This document shows, piece after piece, positions 9,654-21,634 of a DNA stretch of 64,000 bases. Within the stretch, counting starts at the first letter, position 1; the number at the start of each line of letters is the position of its first letter. The stretch covers positions 9,131,501 to 9,195,500 of the forward strand of contig JAFEKX020000001.1 of assembly GCA_016893485.2 (NCBI GenBank). Direction: 5' to 3'. The stretch comes from Streptomyces sp. P3 (GTDB lineage Bacteria; Actinomycetota; Actinomycetes; Streptomycetales; Streptomycetaceae). Under the pieces are notes generated by a model, which worked only from the letters and a program-made list of their open reading frames with translations, had not been told where the DNA came from and made no database searches. The position numbers were made by a program, and so were the translations under genes.

Positions 9654-10775
9654 GTGATCGCCGTCGTAGGAGCGGGTCTGATGGGCGCGGCCACGGCCTG
9701 GCAGCTCGCCCGGCAGGGCCACGAGGTCACGCTCATCGAGGCGTACGACATCGGTCACAAGTCGGGCAGCTCCCACGGCAGTTCACGCATCTACCGCCGC
9801 GCCTACGCCGACCCCCTCTACGTCCGCCTCACCGGCGAGGCCCGCGAACTCTGGCAGGAGCTGGAGCACGACACCGGCGCCCAACTGCTGCGCATCACCG
9901 GGGATTGGACTTCGGCGCGGGCCGCGACCCGGAGGGCATCGCGGACATCCTCGCGGCAGCCGCCGTACCGCACGAGCTGCTCACCGCGGCCCAAGCGGCG
10001 AACCGCTGGCCACAGTTCCGCTTCGACGGGCCCGTGCTGCATCACCCGGACGCGGGCACGGTCGACGCCGACGCGACGGTGGCCGCCGCCGTCCGCCGGG
10101 CGGCCGAACTGGGCGCGCGCGTCCTCACCGGCACCCGCGTCATCGGAGCGGAGATCCTCGACGACGGCCGCGTGGCGCTGCGTTCGAACGGCCCCACCGT
10201 CGTCGCCGACACGGTCGTGGTCGCGTCCGGTGCCTGGCTGCCCCAACTCGCCGCACCACTCGGCATATCCGCGCCCCTGCCGCCCCTCCGGGTGACCCAG
10301 CAGCAGGTCTTCCACTTCCGCCGGCGCAACCCGGAGACGTCCACTTGGCCCGTCTTCGTCCACGCGGACCGGCTGAACCTCTACGGCCTCCCCTCCGGCG
10401 GCGACGGCGGTCCGCTCCCGGCGTGCAAGGTCGCCCAGCACGACGAGGGCACCCCCACAACTGCCGACACCCGCACCGGAGTTGTCGATCCCGCCTCACG
10501 CGCCAAGGTCACCGCGTGGGTGGAACGCACGCCCCGGGCCTGGACCCCATCCCCGTCGCCGAGGCGAGCTGCCTCTACACCAGCACCCCGACGAGGACTT
10601 CGTGCTCGACCGGACCGGTCCCTTCGTCGTCGTGTCCCCGTGCTCGGGCCACGGCGCCAAGTTCACCCCGCTCATCGGCGCGATGGCCGCCGACCTCGCC
10701 CTCGGCCGCGCCGAGCCCCACCCGCGCTTCGCGCTCCGCACGTCCAGGCGGACCGCGGCCCATTGGGCGGAATGA
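9654..10775 (+). CDS. Sarcosine oxidase/N-methyltryptophan oxidase-like flavoenzyme
   Basis: About 373 residues after repair of frame changes near 9900 and 10540. The N-terminal FAD loop is IAVVGAGLMGAATAWQLARQ, followed by the family signature SGSSHGSSRIYRRAY, in which the His and Arg shape the flavin site. The C-terminus has the second flavin segment VVVSPCSGHGAKFTPLIGAM, with the Cys-Ser-Gly-His-Gly-K pattern typical of DAO-type monomeric sarcosine oxidases. It would oxidise a secondary amine with O2, releasing H2O2. The start at 9654 is a GTG. Substrate unknown. Neighbours are decayed, but this gene seems whole apart from point indels. Confidence 0.72.
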
Positions 10776-10960
10776 CCGCCACGAGCACCGACCACCACGA
10801 CCAGAAACCCGCGCTCTTGCCCATACTCGAAGGCGTCATGGTCTACGGCCAAGGAGAGGCGGCCTGCACGATGCGCCCCGGCGACGCCCTCCAACTCGAC
10901 GCCGAGGGCGCGCACGGCCCCAGGAACCCATCGAACTCCCCGTCCGGTCGCCACGCTGTG
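10772..10960 (+). pseudogene. Cupin-domain remnant of a probable XRE-cupin regulator
   Basis: A short reading frame starting ATG at 10772 holds EGVMVYGQGEAACTMRPGDAL and AEGAHGP, the second half of a small cupin as found at the C-terminus of XRE-cupin regulators. The helix-turn-helix half is missing and the frame breaks soon after. It overlaps the stop of the oxidase gene. Confidence 0.45.
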
Positions 10961-11033
10961 CGCCAGAACAGGGATCCTTCACGCGTGTGAGGCATGGGTA
11001 GCGCGTCTCTCTGACGTGCTCATTGAGACGCCG

Positions 11034-11551
11034 ATGGCGTACCGATCCCTGCTGCGTGTGCCCGGCGCGGCCTTCTTCCCGCTGGGCATCCTGGCCCGCC
11101 TTCCCTACGCGACCTCGTTGCTCGCGACCCTCGTCCTCGTCCAGGCCGCCTCCGGCAGCTACGCCTTCGCCGGACTCACCGCGGCGGCCCAGGGCATCGC
11201 CAACGCGCTCGGCGCCCCCATCGCCGGAACCCTGGCCGACCGCCACGGCCACCGCCTCGTCGGGACACTCCCGCACTCGCCAGCGCCGCCGCCCTGTCCG
11301 GCCTCACCCAACCCCCGATCGGCCCCCTCGTACGGGTCCACTGGTCACGCCTGCCGCACGCCCGCGCCCGGCCCGACCTCATACCGACCGCCTTCTCCTA
11401 CGCGGCGACCGGCACTGGCCGGGTACCTCGCCGACCGGCACGGCAGCGCGGGCGCGTTCCTGGTGGCGCCGGTCGCGGCGGCAGCGGCGTTCCTGCTGGC
11501 CGTCACCGCGGTCCTCGCCCTACTCCGCCCGCACCCGGAGATGAACGCGAG
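11034..11551 (+). pseudogene. MFS transporter remnant with a large internal deletion
   Basis: The first 75 residues give two membrane helices and the MFS loop TLADRHGHRLVG. A short out-of-frame scrap follows, and then the text resumes at a late helix (GYLADRHGSAGAFLVAPVAA, then AFLLAVTAVLALLRP). A full MFS protein needs about 400 residues, so helices 3 to about 10 have been lost. This is real decay, not a single-base error. Confidence 0.65.
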
Positions 11552-11645
11552 GGGACCATCCGCAGGACCGGCCCGGTATCCGTTGCCGTCGCGCGCAAGA
11601 CACCGGAGTCTTGTCGGAGGTGCCGGGCCACGAGGAGGACACGCG

Positions 11646-14364
<2,719 letters not shown>

Positions 14365-14368
<4 letters not shown>

Positions 14369-15840
14369 CGGCCTGGCCCGAGCATCCGGTGATCTACGAG
14401 ATCAACACCCCTCATCTGGCTGGGGAGTTGAGCAGCCGCTACGGACGCATCATCACCCTCGGCGAGGTCCCCGACCCCGCCTGGGACGAGGTCGCCCTCC
14501 CGGGCGTCGACGCCGTCTGGCTGATGGGGGTCTGGGAACGCAGCCCGGCCGGAGTGGAGATCGCCCTGCGCGACGAAGCGCTCCAGGCGTCGTTCCGGGC
14601 CGCGCTGCCCGACCTCCGCCCGGAGGACGTCGTCGGCTCGCCGTACTGCGTCCGCGACTACGTCGTCGACACGTCCCTCGGCGGCCCGGAGGGGCTGGCG
14701 GCGGCCCGCGCCCAACTCGCCTCCCGTGGCGTCCGGTTGATCCTCGACTACGTCCCGAACCACGTGGCCCCCGACCACCCCTGGCTGACCGAACGCCCCG
14801 GCTGTCTCGTCCAGGGCACCCAGGACGACCTGGCCCGCGACCCCGCCGCCTTCCTCGAAGCCGGTGGCAAGGTGTTCGCCCGGGGCCGCGACCCGTACTT
14901 CGCACCCTGGCCCGACGTCGTCCAACTCAACGCGTTCAGCGAGGAGTTGCGTACGGCCGCCGTCGACACCCTGTCCGCGATCGCCGACCAGGCCGACGGC
15001 GTCCGTTGCGACATGGCCATGCTGCCGATGACCGACGTCTTCACGAAGACCTGGGGCGAACGCGGGCGCGGCACCGGCCGAGGACTTCTGGCCGTATACG
15101 ATCCCCAAGGTGCGCGAGCGCCACCCCGACTTCCTCTTCGTCGCCGAGGCCTACTGGGACCTCGAATGGGCCCTGCAGCAACAGGGGTTCGACCACTGCT
15201 ACGACAAGCGGCTCTACGACCGGCTGCTGCACGAGGGCGCGGAATCGGTGCGCGGCCACCTCCAGGCCGACGTCGGCTACCAGCGCGGCCTGGTCCGCTT
15301 CCTGGAGAACCACGACGAACCCCGGGCCGCCGCCACCCTGTCACCCGAGCGGGAACGCGCGGCGGCCGTCACCATCGCGACCCTGCCCGGCGCGACGCTC
15401 TGGCACGAGGGCCAGTTCGAGGGGCGACGAGTGCGCCCGCCGGTCTTCCTCGCCCGGCGCCCGGAGGAGCCCGTCGACAAGGAACTCCAGTCGTTCCAGC
15501 ACCAGTTGCTCGCCGCAGTCGCCTCCTCAGGCATGCGTGCGGAGGGGAGTGGCAACTGCTCGACTGCACGGGCTGGCCGGACAACCCCACCCACGAGAAC
15601 CTGGTCGCCTGGTCCTGGACCACCGGCTCCGGCCGCCACCTCGTCGTCGTCAACCTCTCCGAGCAGGCCGCCCAGGGCCAAGTCCGCCTCCCGTGGCCCG
15701 ATCTGCGGGGAGGCGTCCGTCAACTCGCCGAACTGCTGGGCGACATGACCTACGAGCGCGACGGCGACGAACTCGTCGACCCGGGCCTGTTCGTCGCGCT
15801 GGAGGGGCTGGGCTGGCATCTTGTGACCGTACTGCCCTGA
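14365..15840 (+). CDS. Alpha-amylase-family (GH13) enzyme
   Basis: About 491 residues, with frame changes near 15090 and 15535. All four GH13 regions are visible in order: DYVPNH (I), GVRCDMAM with the nucleophile Asp (II), LFVAEAYWD with the acid/base Glu (III) and FLENHDEP with the transition-state Asp (IV). The C-terminal beta domain ends with the GWHLVTVLP strand. There is no signal peptide. It is coupled by a four-base overlap to the upstream GH63-like gene, so joint processing of an internal alpha-glucan or glucoside is likely. The exact specificity cannot be read from the sequence. Confidence 0.85.
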
Positions 15841-15905
15841 TCTTGACCTGTGGCCAACTGGTGAAGGATTGACGGGAGTTGTGAAAGGTGACAAGAATTC
15901 GGCTT

Positions 15906-15933
15906 GCTTCGCTGTGTCTACGCTGAGCGAAGC
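15906..15933. terminator. Hairpin after the glycosidase operon
   Basis: GCTTCGCT at 15906-15913 pairs perfectly with AGCGAAGC at 15926-15933 across a 12-base loop, 66 bases after the GH13 stop. It may terminate that operon or form part of the leader of the next gene. Confidence 0.45.
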
Positions 15934-16038
15934 GCCGCGAGCGGTCCGGTGGCGCACGCCATCGATCGTTTCCTTCAGTGTGCCCGCCGCTCGCGCTCTG
16001 CCACCTCCCACACCTTTCACCCTTCTTCGAGGCTCACT

Positions 16039-16965
16039 TTGTCACGTTCGCACCATCTCAGATCCCTGTCCGCACTCGCCGCCACCGCGTTCGTCGCGGC
16101 CGCCGCGCCCGTGCTCGTAGCCGGTCCGGCCAGCGCTGCCGAGGCCGGCGGCTGTCAGTCCGCCACCGTGCAGTACCGCATCGTCGGTGCTGACGGAAAC
16201 GTCGTAGGCGCGGACTGGACCTCGCAGGGCGGGTTCCTCCAGTGGGACACCGTCCCGGGCACCGTCGAGGTCCGGCTCGCTCCCGACCAGAGCGTCGGGG
16301 ACAGCTGCAAGTACCCCGTCTCGCTCGCCGAGTACACCGCCGAGGGCCCCAACTGGTACACCTCCGGCCACCAGACCATGGTCGACAAGGCCACGGTCTA
16401 CCTCACCGCGAAGGACGTCGCCGGCGCGGACGACGCCCAGCACACCTGGCAGCGGCTGAAGGTCAAGTCCCCCGACTGCTACGGCCAGATCGACCTGTAC
16501 GGCGACGACGTCACGTACGACGGCGGCACGGGAGCAGGCCACGGCCCGCTGCCCTACGAGCCCGACAACATCACGACGCCGTACCACCTGATAGCCGCCT
16601 GGAACGGTGGCGACAAGGAGTGCACCACCGGCACCCCGGAGTCGCCGACCCCGACGCCGACGCAGCCCGCCTCGGCGCCGCCCGCGACGCCGTCGACCCC
16701 GGCCGACAGCACGCCTCCCGCCGAGGAGTCGACCCCGCCGGCCAGCCCCAAGCCGTCGACGACGCCTCCCACCTCCGCGCACGTGCCGCCGCTGAAGTCG
16801 TCGCCCTCGCCCACCCCGAAGGCGACGCCGAACGGTGGCAAGCAGCCGCTGGCGGAGACCGGTTCGAACGCGCCGGTCGGCCTCATCGCCGGTGGTGCGG
16901 CCCTGGTGATCGCCCTCGGTGGCGGTGTGGTGTACATGGCCAGCCGTACCCGCCGCTCGTCCTGA
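16039..16965 (+). CDS. Sortase-anchored (LAETG) surface protein
   Basis: A 308-residue protein started here at TTG 16039, because the signal peptide then begins at the N-terminus: RSLSALAATAFVAAAAPVLV, with the cleavage site after ASA. The mature part (about residues 35-200) has four Cys and no motif I recognise. A Thr/Pro/Ser-rich spacer follows (about 200-270), then LAETG, a hydrophobic helix (VGLIAGGAALVIALGGGVVY) and a basic tail. LAxTG is the signal used by Streptomyces class E sortases, so it should be covalently linked to the cell wall. An ATG-less longer form from 15904 would bury the signal peptide. Confidence 0.85.
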   Translation: MSRSHHLRSLSALAATAFVAAAAPVLVAGPASAAEAGGCQSATVQYRIVGADGNVVGADWTSQGGFLQWDTVPGTVEVRLAPDQSVGDSCKYPVSLAEYTAEGPNWYTSGHQTMVDKATVYLTAKDVAGADDAQHTWQRLKVKSPDCYGQIDLYGDDVTYDGGTGAGHGPLPYEPDNITTPYHLIAAWNGGDKECTTGTPESPTPTPTQPASAPPATPSTPADSTPPAEESTPPASPKPSTTPPTSAHVPPLKSSPSPTPKATPNGGKQPLAETGSNAPVGLIAGGAALVIALGGGVVYMASRTRRSS

Positions 16966-16990
16966 CCCAGGCACGTCCCGTGTGAACTGA

Positions 16991-17023
16991 CCGCCCCGCC
17001 CCGTGAGTTGTCACGGGCGGGGC
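16991..17023. terminator. Hairpin between LAETG gene and MarR gene
   Basis: A CCCCGCCCCGTGA arm pairs with TCACGGGCGGGG (one bulged C) around a GTTG loop. The two flanking genes converge on it. Confidence 0.7.
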
Positions 17024-17069
17024 TCACGCATGCTGTCGGCAGGCGGAGTCCACGTGCCCTCGGCCTCGC

Positions 17070-17525
17070 TCACGGCCGTGGCCAGGGACGCCCGCCGAGC
17101 CGTTCGATGTCGGTGTTGAAGCGTCGTAGGAAAGCCGCGAAGGCGTCGATGTCCTCGTCCGACCACGCGTCCATGATCTGGTCCAGGGACTGGACGAGGC
17201 CCTCGCGTTCCTCGTCCAGCATCCGTGCGCCCAGGTCCGTGATGCGGAACTTGCGGGCCATGCCGCCCTGCGGGTCGGGGATGCGGTCGACCAGTCCGGA
17301 GCGCATGGCAGCCGCCGTCTGCCGGTTGAGGGTGGACGTGTCGAGACCGAAGGCGTCGCTCAACTCGCCGATGGACATGGGGCCTTGGATGCGGATTCGG
17401 CTCAGCAGGATGTAGGCGCTGCGCTCCAGCACACCGTCCTTGCGGCGCCCGCCCTTGTGCGACAGAAGCCCGTGCCGGCTGAGGAGCATCTGCTCGTACT
17501 CGATCTCGCGCGTGCGCCTGTCCAT
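17070..17525 (-). CDS. MarR-family regulator
   Basis: An intact 151-residue protein when started at the ATG at 17523-17525 (MDRRTREIEYEQML); an in-frame start at 17594 adds a basic, low-complexity stretch and is less likely. The winged helix covers residues 40-110: SAYILLSRIRIQGPMSIGEL, then SDAFGLDTSTLNRQTAAAM, with a wing ending ARKFRITDLGARML. It is divergent from an MFS efflux gene with an operator-like region between them, so it most likely represses that pump and itself in response to a drug-like ligand. Confidence 0.88.
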   Translation of the reverse strand: MDRRTREIEYEQMLLSRHGLLSHKGGRRKDGVLERSAYILLSRIRIQGPMSIGELSDAFGLDTSTLNRQTAAAMRSGLVDRIPDPQGGMARKFRITDLGARMLDEEREGLVQSLDQIMDAWSDEDIDAFAAFLRRFNTDIERLGGRPWPRP

Positions 17526-17599
17526 CGGTCCGCTGCCTCCTGCTTCCTGCCGACGCCGCCACCGTGTCCCGCGCCCGGGGGCGGCACGGCCCATCCTCC

Positions 17600-17662
17600 A
17601 CGACGGTATGCATCAGCCAGATGACATGGCCGATACATACGATGTGTACGATGCATACTCCT
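17600..17662. promoter_or_regulatory. Divergent MarR/MFS operator region
   Basis: This AT-richer stretch contains GTATGCAT near 17607 and ATGCATAC near 17652, an exact inverted pair, plus a nested imperfect TACAT/TGTGTA repeat. It lies between the MarR and MFS starts. Binding by the MarR protein is inferred. Confidence 0.45.
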
Positions 17663-17683
17663 TCACGTCCCGACCGAACAGAC

Positions 17684-19159
17684 ATGCCGAGGAGTCCCGT
17701 CATCGACGCCCCCAGCCTTCAGCCCGCGCAGGCGGTGTGATCGCCACGCTGGCCTTCGCCGGCACCACCGCGGCGATCATGCAGACGCTGGTCACCCCGC
17801 TCATCGCCGACCTGCCGGAGATGCTGCACACCTCGTCCTCGAACGCCGCGTGGGTGATCACCGCCACGCTGCTGGTCGCGGCCGTCTGCGTGCCGGTCGT
17901 CGGACGCCTCGGCGACCTGCTGGGCAAGCGCCGCATGCTGCTCGTCTGCTCCGTCCCGCTCATCGTGGGCTCGGTGGTCTGCGCGCTCTCCTCGTCCGTC
18001 GTCCCGATGATCGTCGGCCGCGGACTGCAGGGCATGGGCATGGGCATGGTCCCGCTCGGCATCGCCCTGCTGCGGGACGTCGTACCGCAGGAGCGGCTCA
18101 GCCCCTCCATCGCCCTGGTCAGCGCGTCCATGGGCATCGGCGGCGGCCTCGGCCTGCCGATCGCGGCGGCCATCGCGCAGTACGCCAACTGGCGTGCCCT
18201 GTTCTGGGGTTCGGCCGCTCTCGCCGTCGTGGTCGCCGCGCTGATCTGGTTCCTGATCCCGGATGTCCCGGCCGCCGCCAAGGGTCAGCGCTTCGACGCA
18301 CCCGGTGCCCTCGGCCTCGCCGTCGGCCTCGTCTGCCTGCTGCTCGGCATCTCCAAGGGCGCCGACTGGGGCTGGGGTTCGGCCACCGTGCTGGGCCTGT
18401 TCGCCGTCGCGATCGTGGCCTTCCTGGCCTGGGGTGTCTGGGAGCTGCGCACCAGTGACCCGCTGATCGACCTGCGGACGACGGCCCGCCCCCGGGTCCT
18501 GATCACCAACATCGCCTCGGTCTTCGTCGGCGTCGGCATGTACTCCAGCATGTTGGTCGTCCCGCAGCTGCTCCAGTTCCCCCGAGGCCACCGGCTACGG
18601 CTTGGGCCAGTCGATGCTCGCGTCCGGCCTGTGGATGGCGCCCGGCGGCATCATGATGATGATCGTCTCCCCGCTCGGCGGAAAGCTCACCAACGTCCGC
18701 GGCCCGAAGTTCACCCTGATCAGCGGTGTCCTGGTCATCACCGCCGGCTACGCCCTGTCGATGGGCCTGATGAGCTCCGCGTGGGGCCTGATGGTCGTCT
18801 GCATCGTCATCAACAGCGGCGTCGGCCTCGCCTACGGCGCGATGCCCGCCCTCATCATGAGCTCGGTCCCGCTCTCCGAGACCGCCGCGGCGAACGGCTT
18901 CAACACCCTCATGCGCTCACTCGGCACCTCGATCGGCGCCGCGGTGATCGGCGTGGTCCTCGCCCAGATGAGCACCACGGCGGGCGGCTACACCTTCACC
19001 TCCGAGGGCGGCTTCCGCACGGGCCTCATCATCGGCGGCAGCGTCGCACTGCTCGCGGCGCTGGTCGCGGCGGCGATCCCGGCGGTACGAGCAGCCGCGC
19101 CGACGGAGGAGAAGGCCGAGGAGGTCGGCGCGCTGGAGGAGGCGGGGGTCGAGTCCTGA
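17684..19159 (+). CDS. MFS drug-efflux transporter (DHA2-like)
   Basis: About 490 residues with about 14 predicted membrane helices, after repair of frame changes near 17735 and 18585. MFS signatures include the loop 2-3 motif GRLGDLLGKRRMLL and the antiporter region RGLQGMGMGMVPLGIALLRD. The N-terminus is uncertain: an ATG at 17684 gives MPRSPVIDAPS, but a shift near 17735 is then needed; a GTG at 17737 would need none. It is the divergent partner of the MarR gene and probably exports a toxic hydrophobic compound across the cytoplasmic membrane using the proton gradient. Confidence 0.82.
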
Positions 19160-19188
19160 CCTCGATGGGCTGAACGTACGGAGCTGTA

Positions 19189-19236
19189 CTGCCCGGCGCT
19201 GCGAGGATCGAGGGATCGGTCCACTACGCCGGGCAG
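19189..19236. terminator. Inverted repeat after MFS gene
   Basis: CTGCCCGGCG at 19189-19198 pairs with CGCCGGGCAG at 19227-19236 over a 28-base loop, 30 bases past the MFS stop. Confidence 0.5.
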
Positions 19237-19829
19237 CGTGCGGTCCGGCCACCAACTCCCGTGTGGGCAAGGCACCTTGGGGCGGGTTGGCCGGATGTGG
19301 GTTGCCGATCCTGGGCGGGGATCGGGTGCCAACTGAGGGCGCTGCGCGGCCGTAGACCGGTCTGCGCCGCCGAACTCGCGCCGCACTCAGCTCAGTTGCG
19401 CGGACCGAGACCCTACGGCGCGTCGTCGAGCTGGGGCGCGGTGAGGGTGGGGGGCGGGGCGGGGGTGGCGCGCAGGCCGTCGAGGGGGCGGCGCCAGGCG
19501 CCAGACGCCCGTGTCGTTGTCCCAACGCACCAGATCGCCCCTGCCTGCGGCGCCTCATATTGACGCGGGTCCGCCGGTGTCCTCTCGTTCGATCAGTAGA
19601 TGAGCGCACTGATCGAAAATGCCGATACCAACGAACTTCTCCAGACAATTTCAGCCAATTATGGACCTCCGTAGAGATCACCGACGCAAATCGTGGCGTT
19701 CGGAAACCCCTCCGGCCCCCACTGCCACTCAACTATTCGAAGCTGAAGACGGTTCGAATTGAAGGCCCGGCTGGTATTATTTCCTCTTCGATCTAAAAAT
19801 CGAGATGCGGTACCGGGGACGGGGGACCA
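19237..19829 (-). other. Mostly non-coding stretch with a gene-end remnant
   Basis: Between the MFS and ROK genes I see no intact gene. On the minus strand, 19413-19545 contains a codon-biased scrap reading GDLVRWDNDTGVWRLAP and ending at a TAG near 19413, with a frame break. It looks like the last 40 residues of a lost gene, but I cannot name the family. From 19560 to 19829 the sequence is unusually AT-rich for the window and probably contains the ROK gene promoter. Confidence 0.4.
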
Positions 19830-21022
19830 ATGGCGAACGCGGACGATCTCTTAGGTCGGCTGCCTGTGGCGGGCCCCACCCGGGCAGCCAACCGCAGGAA
19901 GGTCCTTCTCGCCGTGGCGATCAAGTCCGGCACCCAGGCCGACATCGCACACCGCACCCTGCTCTCGCAGGCCACCGTGTCGGCCGCGGTCCGCGAACTC
20001 GCGGAGGCCGGCCTCGTGCCCACCGCCAAAGAGCGCGGCAAGGTCTGCCTCTCAGGTGTGAACGACGTAGGCGTGGGCGTGCACCTCGGGTTCAACCACA
20101 TGACCGTGGTCGCCCGCAGACTCGACAAGGAATTCGACCAGGTGACCTCGCGGGTCAGCTCGGAGGGCGTCAGCAGGAACTGGTCCCGAGCTCTGCCTGA
20201 GGTCCGGCAGATGATCGATGAAGCGATCGAAGGAACGGGGCGGCACCGCTCCGACGTGTTCTCCTCGGCATCGCCGTACCCCGGATGATCAACCCGCGCA
20301 CCGGCGGCTTCACCCCGCCGATCCTGCCGCCCTGGCGGGCGGGCGACGACCCGGCGAAAGACCTGGGCACGTGGCTGGGCGTGCGCGCTTTCATCGACAA
20401 CGACGCCAACCTCGGCGCGTTGGCCGAACAGACCTACGGCACACGGGAACACGCGGAAACGGTGGTCTACGTGAAGGCGTCGACGGGTGTCGGCGCCGGC
20501 ATCATCGTGCACAACAGCGTGCTGCGGGGCCACGGCGGCATGGCGGGGGAACTGGGTCACCTCACCGTGGACCCGAACGGTGCGGTCTGCCAGTGCGGTG
20601 GACGCGGCTGTCTCGAGACGGTGATCGGCGCCGACGCGCTGATCGCGCAGGTGCGTGCCGCGCGGGCCCGCAACAGTGTGCCCGCACCGGAGACGTTGGA
20701 ACAGGTCATCGGGGCCGCCCAGGCACAGGACGCGGTCTGCATGCGGGTGATCCACGACGCCGGCCGACGCCTGGGGCAGTCCCTGGCCCAGCTGTGCAAC
20801 CTGCTCAACCCCGACCTTGTCGTCATCGGCGGGCAGCTCGCCCAGAGTCCGCTGCTCCTGGAGGGCTGCAAAGAGTCCTTGCGCCGTTTCGCGCTGCCTG
20901 GCGCGGTCGCCGAGGACTCCAAGTTCGTCATCGACCTCAGCGAACTGGACACCCGGGCCGAAGCCCAGGGTGCTTTGATCCTCGGCCTTCGCGGCATGGA
21001 GCACGCGGCCAACAACGCCTAG
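19830..21022 (+). CDS. ROK-family transcriptional regulator
   Basis: About 397 residues, with one frame change near 20265. Residues 1-75 form a winged helix (QADIAHRTLLSQATVSAAVR). The rest is the ROK sugar-kinase fold, with FIDNDANLGALAEQTYG, the ROK Gly-rich segment GHGGMAGELGHLTVDPNG and the zinc motif CQCGGRGCLE. It would be a DNA-binding repressor or activator sensing a sugar or sugar phosphate, possibly with no kinase activity. It lies directly upstream of the lasso cluster on the same strand but is separated by a terminator, so a regulatory link to the cluster is possible but not shown. Confidence 0.85.
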
Positions 21023-21142
21023 GCACCCGACTGTCGACCTCGTATCGCACCCACCGAGGGCGCTTACGGAGACGCTCGATGGCGAACAGGCCGTGCGAGC
21101 ATCTCCCTTCTTCGATATGACGCCGCGGAGCCGATGTCACTG

Positions 21143-21173
21143 CCGCGCTCGTTCAAATGAGTGAGCGCGGTTT
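21143..21173 (+). terminator. Terminator after ROK gene
   Basis: CCGCGCTC (21143-21150) pairs with GAGCGCGG (21163-21170), with four more partly wobble pairs closing on an AAAT loop, followed by TTT. It separates the ROK transcript from the lasso operon. The 240 bases after it hold the likely lasso promoter; I see no gene there. Confidence 0.7.
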
Positions 21174-21414
21174 ACCGAATGAGCAAACCTGCCGTCAGTA
21201 GACTCGTTGGCGAGGCCGGAAACTCTTCTGCCACTGGGAACAGCGGCGGGAACGGCCAGGCCGGAGCACCTGCGATCGCGGGCCAGTTCGGCACCTGGAG
21301 GGCGGGAGCATCGCTACACTTTTGCCCCGACGACGCCGGGACTGCCGGCGCACGCGTCTTTCCCGTTCCGATCCTTTTCCGGGGCAGCTGATGCCCCTGA
21401 CCCGAGGCGGTCTC

Positions 21415-21617
21415 ATGACCTACGAGCCCATTGCCGTATCCCCTTACGAGGATTTCGGATATCCGCGACAAGCGGTGAAGGTCGGGGTTGTACCGTCTCC
21501 CGAGGAACCGGCCGCCTACGAACCGCCGATGGTGCTCGACCTGGGCCATGTCCGTGAGGTGACACTGGGCAGTTCCCCAACGGGAGTGCCGATGCCAATG
21601 CCCAGTACTACTACTGA
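21415..21617 (+). CDS. Lasso peptide precursor (A gene), frame broken in the core
   Basis: The leader from ATG 21415 (GAGGCGG upstream) has 51 residues. Its end fits the lasso recognition motif at each position: Y35, P38, V40 (usually Leu), G44, T50, then L51 and Gly as core residue 1. In the printed frame the core has Met at position 9 and no acid at 7-9, so no ring could form, and translation runs on to 21669 inside the next gene. One added base restores DANAQYYY and a TGA at 21615. Adding C to the CCCC run (21575-21578) gives GSSPNGSADANAQYYY; adding the base at the GGG or later gives GSSPTGSA or GSSPTGVP before the same DANAQYYY. Each version puts Asp at 9, giving a nine-residue ring and a seven-residue tail with three Tyr. 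The restored stop lies 17 bases before the synthetase ATG. Confidence 0.8.
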
Positions 21618-21634
21618 TATTCCGGACAGCTGTC

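Noticed and set aside
9654..10775. Sarcosine-oxidase-like gene as a true pseudogene
   Set aside because: All domains are present in order and the breaks are single-base shifts like those in housekeeping genes, so I treat it as a real CDS.
21161..21391. A 76-residue frame between the ROK gene and the lasso precursor
   Set aside because: It starts inside a terminator hairpin, has no ribosome site and no recognisable content.
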